Source of the DNA: Eucalyptus grandis
Lineage: Eukaryota; Streptophyta; Magnoliopsida; Myrtales; Myrtaceae
NCBI RefSeq assembly: GCF_016545825.1
Contig: NC_052618.1
Coordinates: 4,207,398 to 4,271,397 of the forward strand
Direction: 5' to 3'
DNA: 64,000 nt
The notes under the pieces were generated by a model. It was not told the DNA's origin. It ran no database searches and saw only the letters and a program-made list of their open reading frames with translations. Positions 11,665-22,957 of this stretch are shown here, one piece after another. Position 1 is the first letter of the stretch, and each line of letters opens with the position of its first letter. The position numbers were made by a program, and so were the translations under genes.

Positions 11665-12060
11665 TTGCACCGTAGGGTGGACAGAAGAGACCCCCCAGCT
11701 CAAGGGATAGTGTATGCCATCATAAGAGGTCAGGCAGGGGACTCACCTGATGTGATTATATGTACGGTTTCGCTGAACGACCATGCTACTTATGCTTTAT
11801 TTGACCCTGGCGTGACTCATTCTTTTATTACTGAGCAATATGCTAAGTTGATAGGATTAAGTCCTGAATTGCTCGAGTCAGTGGTTAGCATATCTATATC
11901 ATTAAAGGATAAGGTGTTAGTTGCCTTGAGTTGTTCTGGTTGCAAGTTAGTGATTGATGAGCGAGAGGGGAAGATAGACTTATTAGTCCTAGCCATGTAT
12001 GATTTCGATGTGATAATTGGCATGAATTGGCTCACCAAGCAACGAGCTAAGATGGACTGA
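11665..12060 (+). pseudogene. Aspartic protease region of gypsy element A
   Basis: This 131-codon open frame holds a retropepsin-like domain. TYALFDPGVTHSFITEQYAK has the active-site triad as D-P-G (Asp at 11,803-11,805) instead of the usual D-S/T-G. The frame ends with the typical [15 protein letters not shown] block. The enzyme would have matured Gag-Pol. The changed middle residue suggests the enzyme is inactive. A stop at 12,058 separates it from the RT, which in related elements is in the same frame. Confidence 0.8.
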
Positions 12061-12239
12061 ATCGCTTTATAATAATATTTTTACTCGTTAGAGAGTGGAA
12101 GTTTTGATTTTGTTGGAAGTCGAGGAGGATCCTCGATTTCCTTAATCTCATCGCTTGAGGCAACCCATTTGTTAGATGAAGGTTGTCGAGGTTACCTGGC
12201 AACTATCGTGGATATCACAGTTGAGAAGTTGAAGATCGA

Positions 12240-13600
12240 AGATATCTCAATAGTTCAAGAATTTTCAGATGTGTTTCCAAAAGAATTGCCAGGCCTCCTG
12301 CCAGATAGAGAGAGATAGAGTTTGTAATTGAATTAGAGCCCGGGACAGAGCCAATCTCTAAGGCTCCTCATCGGATGTCGTTATCTATGTTGAAAAAATA
12401 GAAAGTCCAGATGCAGGAATTGTTGGATAAGGGATTTATATGTCCCAATGCATCACCTTTGAGAGCACCAGTTCTATTCGTGAAGAAGAAATATGGTTCA
12501 TTGCATCTGTGCATCAACTATCATCAACTCAACCAAGTGACGATCAAGAACAAGTATCCACTCTCGAGAATCAATGACTTGTTTAACTAGTTATAGGGAG
12601 CGTCGATATTTTCAAAAATCGACTTGAGGACAAGGTACCATCGGTTGAGGATTAGAAAGGGAGGATATACCGAGGTCAGCATTTCGTACTCAATACGGCC
12701 ATTATGAGTTCACTATAATGCCGTTTGGTTTAACGAACGCTCTAGCTACTTTTATGGATTTGATACAGAGTGTTTAAAGAATACTTGGTTCAGTTTGTGA
12801 TTGTGTTCATCGACGATATTCTGGTGTATTCGAGAAGGGTTGAGGAGCACAAGAGGCATATGAAAAATGGTACTCCAAACCCTGATGATTCGTGGATTGT
12901 ACGCTAAGTTTAGCGATTGCGAGTTTCGGTTGACTCGTGTTGCGTTCCTAGGTCACGTGATTTCAAGGCGAAGGAAACTCTGTGGACCTGTCCAAGATTG
13001 AAGCAGTGACCAACTGGCTGAGACCAACTACAGTGATAGAAATCAGAAGCTTTTTGGGTTTGGTAGGTTACTACAGAAGGTTAGTGAAAGGATTTTCAGT
13101 GTTAGTGTCGCCATTGACCCAACTCTTGAAGAAGGAAGAGAAGTTTGTGTGGACAGACAAGTGCGAGCGTAGTTTTCAACAACTTAAGCAGAAGCTGAGT
13201 ACTGCACCTATGCTGACCATTCCATTTGGTCCTGAAGGGAATGAGATCTATAGTGATACGTCGTTCAGAGGAGTGGGTTAGGTGCTAATGCAACATGATA
13301 GGGTTGTTGCATACATGTCCTGTCAGTTGAGACCTCATGGATTGAACTACCCGACGCATGGCTTAGAACTCGCTATAATCATTTTCACTCTAAAGATTTG
13401 GAGACATTATTTGTGTGAGAAAATATTCTAGATCTTCACTGACCATTAAAGTCTCAAGTATCTATTCTCTCAGAAGGAGTTAAATATGAGACAGCGCCGC
13501 TGGATGAAACTTCTGAAGGATTACAATTGTGATATTTTGTATCACCCTGGAAGGCAAATAAGGTCGCAAACGCCTTGAGTCGGAAGTCTTCAGTTGCACA
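12240..13600 (+). pseudogene. Reverse transcriptase and RNase H of gypsy element A
   Basis: The region aligns block by block with the RT of element B, but with many stops and frame changes. Recognisable blocks are EPGTEPISKAPHRM near 12,335-12,375, the catalytic block [16 protein letters not shown] (F-I-D-D at 12,806-12,817), and the connection region [20 protein letters not shown] in the open frame at 12,982-13,281. The RNase H part then continues to about 13,590 with [20 protein letters not shown] and [18 protein letters not shown]. The catalytic aspartates are still readable although the gene is not translatable. Confidence 0.75.
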
Positions 13601-14995
13601 GATAATGATTAAGGAATGGATTTTACTCAACAGAGCTCGAGATTCGGTTTTCAAATTTGAGATAGGCCACCTTTCGAATCTTATTGCTACCATCAGAATT
13701 GAGCCAAAAGTACATATCAGAATTAAGACGCTCCAGTGGGTAGACCTAGAGATTCAGAAGATCTTGTAAGAGAACGATTGTGTGTACCTAACGATGCAGC
13801 GCTTAGGGAATAGATCTTGTCGGAAGCTCATCGTAGCAGTTACAACATTCATCCTTGCAGTACGAAGATCTATCAGAATTTGTGACAACACTACTAGTGG
13901 TCAGGTATGAAGGCAAACATTGCCAAGCATGTCGCCAAGTGTTTGACGTGTCAGCAAGTGAAGGCACAACATTGTAAGCTAAGAGGATTTTTACAACCTC
14001 TTGAGATCCCCGAGTGAAAATGGAAGCACATCACAGTGGACTTTGTGATAGGCTTACCAAGGAGTCAGAGAGGTAATGATTCCACTTGGGTAGTGGTTGA
14101 CAGACTAATGAAGTCAGTTCACTTCATTGCAGTACGAAAGGGTCTTGATTTGGACAGGCATGTAGAATTGTACGTGCACCAGAAAGTTCAACTGCATGGA
14201 GTGCTTGTGACGATTACATGAGACTGACACTTGAGATTCATAGCTGTTTTTTGGAAGAGTTTGCAAGCTGCTTTAGGGACGAAGCTGCAATACAATACAG
14301 CATATAATCCTTAGATGAATGACCAATCTAAAAGGATAATTCAAACCCTCAAAGACCTCCTGCAAGCTTGCGTGTTGGATTTGAAGGAAATCTGGGAGGA
14401 ATAGCTTCATCTTGTCAAGTTTGCCTACAACAACAACTATCAGCAGAGCATTTAGATAACTCCTCTCAAAGCGTTATATGGCAGAGTGTACCGAACGCCA
14501 ATGTGTTGGGATGAAGTCGAGGAAATAAATATCATAGGCCTAAAGTTAGTTTAGCAGTCAATGGATGCAGTTATAGTCATTAGAGGAAGATAAGCATTGG
14601 AGACCTTTGGAGTTTCAAGTTCGTGATCACATTTTCTGAAGGTATCACCAATAAAGGGTACCTCATTGGAGTCCGAGGTACATAGGTCCCTTTGAGATTC
14701 TAGAGAGAATCGGGATCCTAGCGTATCTTCTTGCATTGCTGTCGAGGTTAGCGCAAGTGCATGACGTCTTTCGCTTGTTGATGTTGAGGAAATACTAGCC
14801 TGACCTGATCCGCATGCTTAATTTTGAGGAATTAGATGTGAACAATAGAGTGTTGTACGTAAAAAACCCGATTCAAATTGTGAATCGGAAAGAGCACATT
14901 CTGTGTACCAAGATGATCCCGTTGGTTAAAGTGGTCTAGCAACATCACGGCATTGAAGGCGCAACCTGGGAAAGTGAAGATTCAATGAGATGATT
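13601..14995 (+). pseudogene. Integrase with chromodomain-like tail, gypsy element A
   Basis: The zinc-binding part of integrase is visible near 13,820-13,980 (KHVAKCLTCQQVKAQ), and the catalytic core begins at 14,036 with DFVIGLPRSQRGNDSTWVVV. The glycine/proline-rich C-terminal block (LEFQVRDH near 14,605, then GPFEILERIG near 14,690) is broken by stops. The very end (LVKVV, then HHGIEGATWESED near 14,940-14,985) matches the C-terminal chromodomain-like motif of Tekay/Del chromoviruses, thought to steer insertion towards modified histones. Several nonsense codons and shifts are present. Confidence 0.7.
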
Positions 14996-15057
14996 GTAAC
15001 CCCACCTTTTTGTTTAAAGAAATTCTAATAGTTTGAATTTTGAGGACGAAATTTTTA

Positions 15058-15073
15058 TAAAAAAGGGAAGAGT
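15058..15073 (+). other. Polypurine tract of gypsy element A
   Basis: The purine-rich run AAAAAAGGGAAGAGT lies directly before the 3' LTR, which starts TGTGACATCC at 15,074. It would prime plus-strand DNA synthesis. Element C has the equivalent motif AGAGGGAAGAGT next to its LTR on the opposite strand, which supports the LTR boundary. Confidence 0.8.
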
Positions 15074-17126
15074 TGTGACATCCTGAAATTTCAGTTATGT
15101 TTTCAATTAAATGAATTGGGCCTTTCATCAATGTGTCTATAGTGTTATTCTCTAAGCTGATCACTCACGAGATAACTAGATTATTTTAGGAAGCCATTAA
15201 GGGATTTTAACACAATAGATCTGAGAATTGGACTAGGAATCAACTACTCAACCGTGTTCATCTGCAAAGATTATTACGGCATAGTTAAAAATCGTTTAGT
15301 GACTAGAGATAGGTCGGTTTGACTGAAATAGGTGATCAAAGTGTGGATGATTCCACCAGATTACAAAATTCTCGTTGATCGGCACTAGACCGATTTTTCT
15401 ATCGTTTTGATATCCTATGTCCTTATTTGAAACCTCAAGAATTCCATGACAACTGAAAGTCACCAATGTTTCCAAGATGTACATTGTGACTCGAAATAAA
15501 TTAATCATGGGTCAATTGCCCCAAAAATTTCTAAAAGGTACCCAATAGGCTAGGTCACACTAAAATCGCGCGAGATTGAAATTAACTGTGAATTTGAACC
15601 CGATTTCAAAATTTGAAAGTCTTTTCATGTCACGAGTCATTTTAGCAACGTTAACTCATCCTCAGAAGATTTTTCTCCAAACTGAAATTTTTGGCAAAAA
15701 TTCAAAATAGGGGTTGTTTTTGTCCAGAAAATTCAGGGGACCGTTTTTGGGATGCAAGTTAGTTCTTTTGGCGAGGAAAAAATCAATTTGATCGTGGACA
15801 CCTTGGTGGAATTTATGGGGGCTAAAAGATCCAATTGGAGAGGATTTGGTTCAATTTGGGGGAAGATGCTTCCAAATTCGTAGGCCCCTTGGTCCTCAAC
15901 CTTTTTGACTACTTGGGGAGTGTTCTAGAGAGTTATGTGCGCACAAAATTGCCTGAGGGTTGGCTTAAATCGGTGAAGCCTTGCCAAGGGGGACAAAGAG
16001 ATAGGATTGAAGCAAGTTGGGTCCCTCCAAGGAAGCCATCTCCTTTTTCTTCTCCGACTGGCTGCTTTCTCCATTAAAGAGGTTTGGAGCTCCCAAAGTT
16101 GCATAGAGAAGCCGAGATAAGCCCCATGCTGTCACTAAGTTGCCCGGATTGCCACCACTCGCCGTTGGAGCTACTCGCGTCCGCGCCCTGCTTGCCATAG
16201 TCAAGCCATCTAGCAGCTCGCCAGGCCACCGTACGTTGCTGTCGTGGTTGCCGAAAGCTCATCCGCCTCCACCTAGCGCTGCTGCAGCCCATCCACTCAT
16301 CTCTTGCTATTCCCACACCAATTGGTCTCCATTTTAGCCTCTCGACCCACCGACTAGAAGCCGAGGCTAGCAACCCAGTGTGGGCTTCAAGGCCCACTTT
16401 AGACTCCTTCCGGGCTTCGCTTGGTGCTTGCCACCCGAGTTTGTCGCTCATCTCCGCCTTGCTAGTTGTGAACATATCAGATTTCAAAACCTATGAGTTT
16501 ACTCACTAAACTTTGCTTAGGGATTTAATGATGTTTAAATGTTGTTTAGTTTAGGCTAATTAAGGTTTAGGTGGTTAGTTAGAACATATTAGTGATTTAA
16601 TTACTCGTTTATGCATATTAGGTGGTTAGATCGGCTTCAGCTAGATAGATTGTATTATTTATCTAGGTAGGTTCATAAATTTTAAGACTGTTTCAATATT
16701 TAATTAGGCTTTTTCGGCCTAAGTTTGCATTTATGGTATTTAAATGTATTTATTTAATTAATTTTGGTATTTATTTAATTATTTATTATTTTCCAAAAAT
16801 TAGACCGGGATAGTCGGTGACCGGAATTTCGTGTTGATTTCAATGGTGTGCTTGATTTATTTCATTGGATGCTAATTTATGCTATTTGAGTGATAACTAT
16901 AATTTTTGGGAATTTATCCCAAAATTGAGTGATTTAGTATCTAATTGAGAAACAAGGGCGTTGATTTATAACGCTAAAAATATCTTTGTGGACTATATTA
17001 AATTGTGGAATTTTTAGAAAGGAAAATATTATATTTTGACTAAGGCTGACTATGTACCCACACACGATTATTTCTATTGGGTATGATAAAAATTGTGAAT
17101 TGTCAATTGGTGAGAACAGTATACTA
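15074..17126 (+). repeat. 3' LTR of gypsy element A, truncated by the copia insertion
   Basis: The LTR runs co-linear with the 5' LTR from its start up to the phrase GAGAACAGTATACTAT, which corresponds to about 9,170 in the 5' copy. There the copia LTR begins. About 1,060 bases of the expected LTR end are missing. It retains the ancestral segment at about 16,650-16,920 that the 5' LTR has lost. The GC-richer interior lies at about 15,950-16,480. Confidence 0.8.
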
Positions 17127-17467
17127 TGCTGATGTTGTCTTGAATTCCACAAAATTCAATCGGGAAATCTAGGAAGGCTTGAAGATTGCAGGCTCTTTGT
17201 TTCCTAATATATTTTCTAGATTTGGGTTTCAAATTTGATAATATCTTTATGTGGAATTCCTTTCCTACTAGGTTTTGGAAAGTGGGGATCTAAAGATCTA
17301 TTTATTTCAGTATTGTACATTGTACTCTTGATATACGCTCAAATAAGAAATCGTCTCTCTCTCTCTCGTTGACGTAGGCAAATTTTTCACCAAACCACGT
17401 AAGTCTCCGCATTCTTGATTATTCTTGTTTTCTTTCTCATCTAGCTAGGGTGTTCTTCTGCACAACA
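17127..17467 (+). repeat. 5' LTR of the copia element
   Basis: This 341-base LTR starts TGCTGATGTTGTCTTGAATT and ends TTCTGCACAACA. The left boundary is set by where identity with the 3' LTR begins (22,958), and the right boundary by the primer-binding site two bases later. A short CT run lies at about 17,355-17,368. Confidence 0.85.
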
Positions 17468-17469
17468 AT

Positions 17470-17481
17470 TGGTATAAGAGC
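17470..17481 (+). other. Primer-binding site of the copia element
   Basis: TGGTATAAGAGC differs by one base from TGGTATCAGAGC, the complement of the 3' end of plant initiator methionine tRNA. It begins two bases after the LTR, as is usual for copia elements. Confidence 0.85.
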
Positions 17482-17589
17482 AATCCAGGTTCTCTGTTCC
17501 TGTATTGCGACTTCTAACTAGATTGTTGGAAAAGGTTCAACCATTCGATTTGATATTGAACGATTTACAGGGCAGAATAGTTTTACACT

Positions 17590-18318
17590 ATGACGGAGAA
17601 GGATGAAGGATATGTTGATTCAACAAGGTTTATCAAAGGTTCTTCTGGGAAGATCAAACAAGTCGAACACCATCACTGATGATGATTGGGCCGACATGGA
17701 GGAGAGGGCGTGCAACGCAATCTAATTGAACCTATGAGATGAGGCCCTTCAATATGTAGCAGAAATCGAATCTACTCCGGAGGCATGGCTCAAACTCGAA
17801 AGCATTTACATGACGAAATCTCTTACGAACAAGTTGTTCTTGAAGAAGAGATTGTATTCACTTCAGATGAGTGAAGGAGGAGATCTGTTGGAATACCTCA
17901 ACGTGTTCAATAAGATGATTAGTGAACTTACAAGCTTGGAGATAAAGTTTGAGGTGAAGACATAGCGCTTCTACTACCGGCATCGTTGCCGGATTCGTTT
18001 GACCACTTGGTGACTATGCTCCTTTATGGCAAGGAAACCCCAGAGATCGGAGAGGTGACTGTTGCCCTAATTTTAAATGACACCCGAAAAAAGGGCAAAT
18101 AGTTCAAAATCTTCGGGAGAGGGACTCTTTGCAAAGGAGAAAAGAAATCAAGGAAGAGGAAGATCAATGGATCGAGGATCGAGTAGTAGGGGTCGATTAA
18201 AATCCAAGGAAATGTTCAAAGGAAGATGCTATTGGTGCAATCAGGAAGGGCATACTAAGAGATTCTATCCAAATAAGAACGAGAAAAAGAAGATGAGCTC
18301 GGATGATGAAGGACATCT
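17590..18318 (+). pseudogene. gag of the copia element, decayed
   Basis: The gag region is broken across frames. It reads ERACNAI near 17,705 and the UBN2-like blocks LKKRLYSLQMSEGGDLLEYL (about 17,840-17,900) and FNKMISELTSLEIKFEVK. The C-terminal basic part is open at 18,077-18,322 and holds a zinc knuckle, CYWCNQEGHTKRFYP, in which the last cysteine ligand is replaced by tyrosine. Gag would package the RNA. The missing ligand and the frameshifts mark it as a fossil. Confidence 0.7.
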
Positions 18319-19605
18319 TTGAAGATTCGTGGATCATGGACTCCGAATGCACTTTTCACATGTGTCCTCATCGAGAAGCCTTCAATGAGTACAGGGGCAT
18401 ATGATGGTGGTTCAGTTCTCATGGGGAATGATACTTCATGCAAGATTGTGGGTGTTCGAACCGTGAAAATCAAGATGTTTGATGGCATGATTAGAACCTT
18501 GGCAGATATGCATCATGTTCCGGGTCTAAGGAAGAATTTGATCTCATTGGGAGCACTTGAATCCAATGGATGCAAGTACATGGCTCAAGGTGGAGTCTTG
18601 AAGGTGATTAAGGGAGCTTTGGTTGTTATTAAGGGATATAGGCACGGGAGCCTATATCGACTTATAGGAACCACAGTGCAAGGTGGAGCATCTGTGTCCA
18701 TAGATGCTAGCACGGAGATAGATAACACCTATCTATGGCATATGTGTCTCGGGCATATAGGAGAAAGAGGATTGATGGAGCTTCACAAGAGGAATGCACT
18801 CCAAGGTATAAAAACATGCAAATTAGATTTCTGCAAATTTTGTGTGTGTGGAAAACAATGTAGAAATCAGTTCAATGTTGCAACTCATACAAGCAAGGGC
18901 GTGCTTGAGTATGTACACATGGATGTATGGGGTCCTTCACTGGTAAAGTGAAAAAGAGGGAAGGAATACTTCGTGACATTCATTGACGATTTCTCTCGCA
19001 AAGTTTGGGTCTACTTCATGCGACACAAAAGTGAAGTTTTTGAAAAGTTCAAAGAATAGAAAGCAGAAGTTGAGACTTCATCGGGGAAGAAGGTTAAGTG
19101 CTTGAGATTGGACAATGGAGGAGAGTACAAATCGACACCATTCATGGAGCTTTGCAAGAATGAAGTGATTAAAAGTCACTTAACAGTTCTAGATACACCC
19201 CAACAGAATGGCCTAGCAGAAAGGATGAATCGGACCTTATTAGAGAGAGCTTGAAGCACGAGGCTACATGTGGGACTAAGCAAATAGTTTTGGGTAGAAG
19301 CTGTCTGCATGGCATGTTATCTTGTGAATCGGTCTCCATCAATTGCAATTAAATGCAAAATTCCCCAAGAGGTATGGACTAGTAAAATTGTCGATTATTC
19401 TAATTTAAGAATATTTGGTTGTCCTGCTTTTGTACATGTGCAAACCTCGAAGCGCTCGAAGTTGGATCCAAAATCAAAACAATGCATATTTCTCGGTTAT
19501 GAGAAAGGAGTGAAAGGCTACAAATTATGGTATCCAAGTAAGAAGAAATTTTTCACGAGCAGGGATGTTATATACGATGAATCTGCAATGTTGAAGTCAA
19601 GTTAA
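18319..19605 (+). pseudogene. Protease and integrase of the copia element
   Basis: The protease active site reads WIMDSECTFHMCP; Asp-Ser-Glu replaces the usual Asp-Ser-Gly at 18,339-18,347, and the frame then shifts into the open frame at 18,319-18,951. The GAG-pre-integrase domain follows with its zinc ligands (LWHMCLGHIGERGLMELHK, then CKFCVCGKQ). The integrase core carries the blocks EYVHMDVWGPS (first catalytic Asp), CLRLDNGGEYKS (second Asp) and QQNGLAERMNRTLLE (catalytic Glu region). The C-terminal block RIFGCPAFVHVQTSKRSKLD is open at 19,309-19,605. Stops occur near 18,949, 19,058, 19,252 and 19,288. Confidence 0.8.
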
Positions 19606-19769
19606 GTGCCGCGCGAGGTTGCTGAAGAGGAGAGTGATAAATCCATCGTTAAGGTGGAGCTTGAAACCATAGAATCTGCAAAGAATGGCGAGTCATCTGA
19701 TAAGGCTCCAGAAGTCAAAGAAACAGTAGAAGTTCCTCAACGAAGTACCGGAGAGGTACAATTTTGAGG

Positions 19770-20590
19770 ATATGGTTGCTTATGCTTTTACCGTAGGCTC
19801 TAGTGATCCAAGCTCCTACCATGAAGCTTTGAAAAGTGATCACAAAGAAAAGTGGATGATCGCAATGATAGAGGAGATGGAGTCGTTACAAAAGAATGAG
19901 ACATGGGAACTTGTGAAGAAGCCTAAGGATCGAAATGTCATTGGTTGCAAATTGGTTCTTTGAAGAAAGGAAGCAGCAACGAAGAAAGAGCAAGAGAGAT
20001 ACAAGGCTCGACTTGTTGCTAAGGGTTATGCACAGAAGGAGGGGGTTGATTACAACCAGATATTTTCCTCGGTTGTAAAACACACATCAATTCGTGTTTT
20101 ACTAGCTATGGTAGCCATGTATGACTTGGAGCTTGAGTAGCTAGATATGAAGACGGCATTCCTTCATGGTGATTTGGAGGAGAAAATTTATATGGAGCAG
20201 CTCGAAGGCTTCAAGGTGGAAAGGAAAGAGGATCATGTTTGTTTGCTCAAGAGATCACTTTACGGTTTGAAGCAATCTCCGAGGCAATGGAATAAAAGGA
20301 TTGATTCTTTTATGCTTCGTATTGACTATATGAGGAGTGTGCATGGTTCTTGTGTCTACTACAAGGTTTTGGATGATAAGTGGCTTATTCTGTTGATGCT
20401 CTATATTGATGATATGTTGATTGTTGCAAGAAAAATGAGAGACATTAATTTCCTAAAGTCTCAGTTAAGTAGTGAGTTTGATATGAAGGATCTTGGTGCT
20501 GCAAAGAGGACCCTTGGCATGGAAATCTTTTGAGATAGACATGCAAGTCAGTTTTGAGTAAATCAAAAGAAGTATGTTGAGAAGGTCTTG
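19770..20590 (+). pseudogene. Reverse transcriptase of the copia element
   Basis: The RT (RVT_2 type) is readable across four frame interruptions. Blocks are [80 protein letters not shown] and the catalytic LYIDDMLIVARKM (about 20,400-20,440). The order and spacing match Ty1/copia RT. Single stops (near 19,962, 20,139 and 20,531) break an otherwise well-preserved frame. Confidence 0.85.
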
Positions 20591-21063
20591 GAGCAGTACA
20601 ACATGGGTAAAGCTAAACTGGCTAGTACACCCTTAGCAAATCACTTTAAATTATTTGAGAAACAATGCCCTCTTTCACACGAGGAAGTTGTAAAGATGCC
20701 TCGAGCACCCTATGCCAGTGCAGTAGGGAGCCTCATGTATGCTATGGTTTGTAGCAGACTGGATTTGGCTCATGCGGTGCGCCTCATGTATGCTATGGTT
20801 TGTAGCCAAATAACAAAAGATACATGAGCAATCAAGGTAAGGAGCATTGGGAAGCTATTAAGTGGATCTTTCGTTATTTGGCTAGAACTACTGAAATGGG
20901 TTTGATGTTTAGTTCCAAGGGAGGATCGATTGATTTAGCAGGTTATGTTGATTCAGACTTCGCTAGTGATTTGGACAAGCGAAGGTCCATCACGGGATAT
21001 GTCTTTACTCTTGGTGGTGGAGATATTCCGTGGAAGGCAATGCTTCAATCTACTATAGCATTA
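20588..21063 (+). pseudogene. RNase H of the copia element, first part
   Basis: After the RT, the thumb-like region and RNase H start follow: APYASAVGSLMYAMVCSRLD, WEAIKWIFRYLARTTEMGLM and LAGYVDSDFASDLDKRRSIT. The frame ends inside QSTIAL, where a TRIM begins at 21,064. A short duplication, CGCCTCATGTATGCTATGGT (near 20,729 and again near 20,778), repeats the RLMYAMVCS block and is a local error of this copy. Confidence 0.8.
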
Positions 21064-22494
21064 TGTCACGGGCCGAGAGTTTCCTTGGCCTTGGAAACGA
21101 CCCGCGGGCGCCTAGAGAGCGGAATGCGCTAGGCCAGCCCTTTCTTTAGCTTTTCCACGAACGATACGGTGAATGATTCTTCACGCGAGATCCTACCACG
21201 CCCAGCTTTGCTCGGGCGTCGGTCCATCGAATAAGGCAGAGTTCTCTTTAGGCACAACAAGCGGTTTCGGCCTGCCATGGCCTCATTAGGAGAGCGGCAT
21301 CGGCTCCCGACCCGGTTTGTGCACGGGAGGCCTACCCCGTCTTGAGCTCCTAAGTGATGTAATCCTTCTATCCTAGAACTCCTAGCACCAACCGTCCCGA
21401 CGCCACTCCCACGGACCAGTTGTGTTCTATCCCTTCTGCCTCACACTCTTCACCAGATAACCCCAAGCACCACCCACAAGTGTCACGAGTACGGGAGGAT
21501 TCACGGACCGTGACATTCTCCCCCACTCATTTCGCAACGCCCTTGTTGCGATCTCTGCTCTGTCGCTTCCTTGCGTAAATTAACCATTGACGTGCCACTT
21601 TTGGGAATTCACATCGAATGGTCACGCTCACCCAACAAAACAGGTTTTGCTCCATTGGTGGCCTCTTTTGATCTCAGCCGCTCGGCCCTTTAGTCACCCG
21701 TGCTTTTTGGAAAGTGTGGCATTTTCACCAACCGCATATTTTGGCGGCACCATTCCAGCCTAATCAGCATCTTGATCCCAGCAGACCAATGGAGGTTCTT
21801 TTCTTGTTGAAAACGTGACAGTAGACCTCTTCTTTGAATTCACCAATCGATCCGGGAACGTTATCCCCATTCAGGAAGGGTTCGGTTCTTCTCTAACTTC
21901 GCATTCCGCTCGACGAGAAGCTGACTCGTCCTAGCACCCATCCACTAGGACTTATCTACTTGACCCGCACTTGAGTGAGGAGTCCGATTCTCCGACTTGC
22001 TCACTCACTTACTGGAGGGATTCCTGCTCTGATACCACTTGTCATGGGCCGAGAGTTTCCTTGGCCTCGGAAACGACCCGCGAGCGCCTAGTGAGCGGAA
22101 TGCGCCAGGCCAGCCCTTTCTTTAGCTGTTCCACGAACGATACGGTGAATGATTCTTCGCGTGAGATCCTACCACGCCTAGCTTCGCTCGGGCGTCTGGT
22201 CCATCGAATAAGGCAGCAGTTCTCTTTAGGCACAACAACTGGTTTCGGCCTGCCATGGCCTCATCAGGAGAGCGGCATCAGCTCCCGACCAGTTTGTGCA
22301 CGGGAGGCCTACCTCGTCTTTAGAGCTCCTAAGTGATGTAATCCTTCTATCCTAGAACTCCTAGCACCAACCGTCCTGACGCCACTCCCACGGACCAGTT
22401 GTGTTCTATCCCTTATGCCTCACACTCTTCACCAGATAACCCCAAGCACCACTCACAAGTGTCATGAGTACAGGAGGATTCACGGACCATGACA
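21064..22494 (-). mobile_element. TRIM (small non-autonomous LTR element) inside copia RNase H
   Basis: Two direct copies of about 452 and 455 bases (21,064-21,515 and 22,040-22,494) flank about 520 bases with no coding capacity. They begin TGTCACGGGCC / TGTCATGGGCC and end CCGTGACA / CCATGACA. Directly left of the right copy, GCTCTGATACCA (22,026-22,037) is the reverse complement of the initiator-Met primer-binding site. Directly right of the left copy, TTCTCCCCC is a reverse-complemented polypurine tract. The element therefore lies on the minus strand. It splits the RNase H frame of the copia host. Flanks are GCATTA on the left and ATTGTC on the right, so the expected 5-bp duplication is not perfect. 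Confidence 0.85.
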
Positions 22495-22832
22495 ATTGTC
22501 TACAACCAAAGCTAAGTATATGGTAGTAACTGAGGCTGGAAATGAGGGTATAGTTGATTGGTTTGGTCATAGAGTTGGGTATAAAGCAAGAAAGTGTTAC
22601 ATTATATTGTGATAGCCAAAGCGTAATATGTCTCACGAATAATCAAGTGTTCCATTCCAGAATGAAACACATTGAAGTTTGGTACCACAAAATTCGAGAA
22701 TTTGTGGAGAATGGTAGCATTGCTTTGAAGAAAATCCATACTAAAGATAATCCCGCAGATATGCTCACAAAGACATTTACTACAAAGAAGTTCAAGTCCT
22801 GCATGGACTTGATTTCTCTCACTCATAATTGA
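22495..22832 (+). pseudogene. RNase H of the copia element, second part
   Basis: The frame resumes after the TRIM with STTKAKYMVVTEAGNEGIVD and continues through a frameshift into the open frame at 22,554-22,832: LGIKQESVTLYCDSQSVICL (with the catalytic-type CDSQ), FHSRMKHIEVWYHKIREFVE and KIHTKDNPADMLTKTF. These are the standard closing blocks of a copia polyprotein. Removing the TRIM would put the two RNase H parts next to each other, confirming that this gene was split by insertion. Confidence 0.85.
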
Positions 22833-22957
22833 AGTTGATGGAGGCCTCATCGATCCAGGTGGGCGTACCTTTGTGAAGGTACGGTAGAGGGAGAGATATA
22901 TTTGTTTTCTTGGTTGAAGTGGAGGCTTGTGGTTTATTCAAGCCAAAGGTGGAGATT

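Larger units (their letters stand above)
7254..17126 (+). mobile_element. Ty3/gypsy element A (chromovirus-like), 3' LTR truncated
   Basis: This is a long-LTR Ty3/gypsy element on the plus strand, with a 5' LTR, decayed gag-pol, a polypurine tract and a partial 3' LTR. Domain order is gag, CCHC knuckle, protease, RT, RNase H, integrase and a C-terminal chromodomain-like tail, as in Tekay/Del-type chromoviruses. It entered the caulimovirid RT at 7253/7254. The five bases before it are GTAGC, but no partner duplication survives because the end of its 3' LTR is gone. A copia element begins at 17,127, and viral RT follows the copia directly. Every coding region carries stops or shifts, so the element is dead. 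It shares its LTR family with the solo LTR at 46,610 and with element C at the right edge. Confidence 0.85.

Noticed and set aside
16074..16487. Minus-strand 137-codon frame
   Set aside because: Shadow within the 3' LTR of element A; the corresponding frame is not maintained in the 5' LTR.
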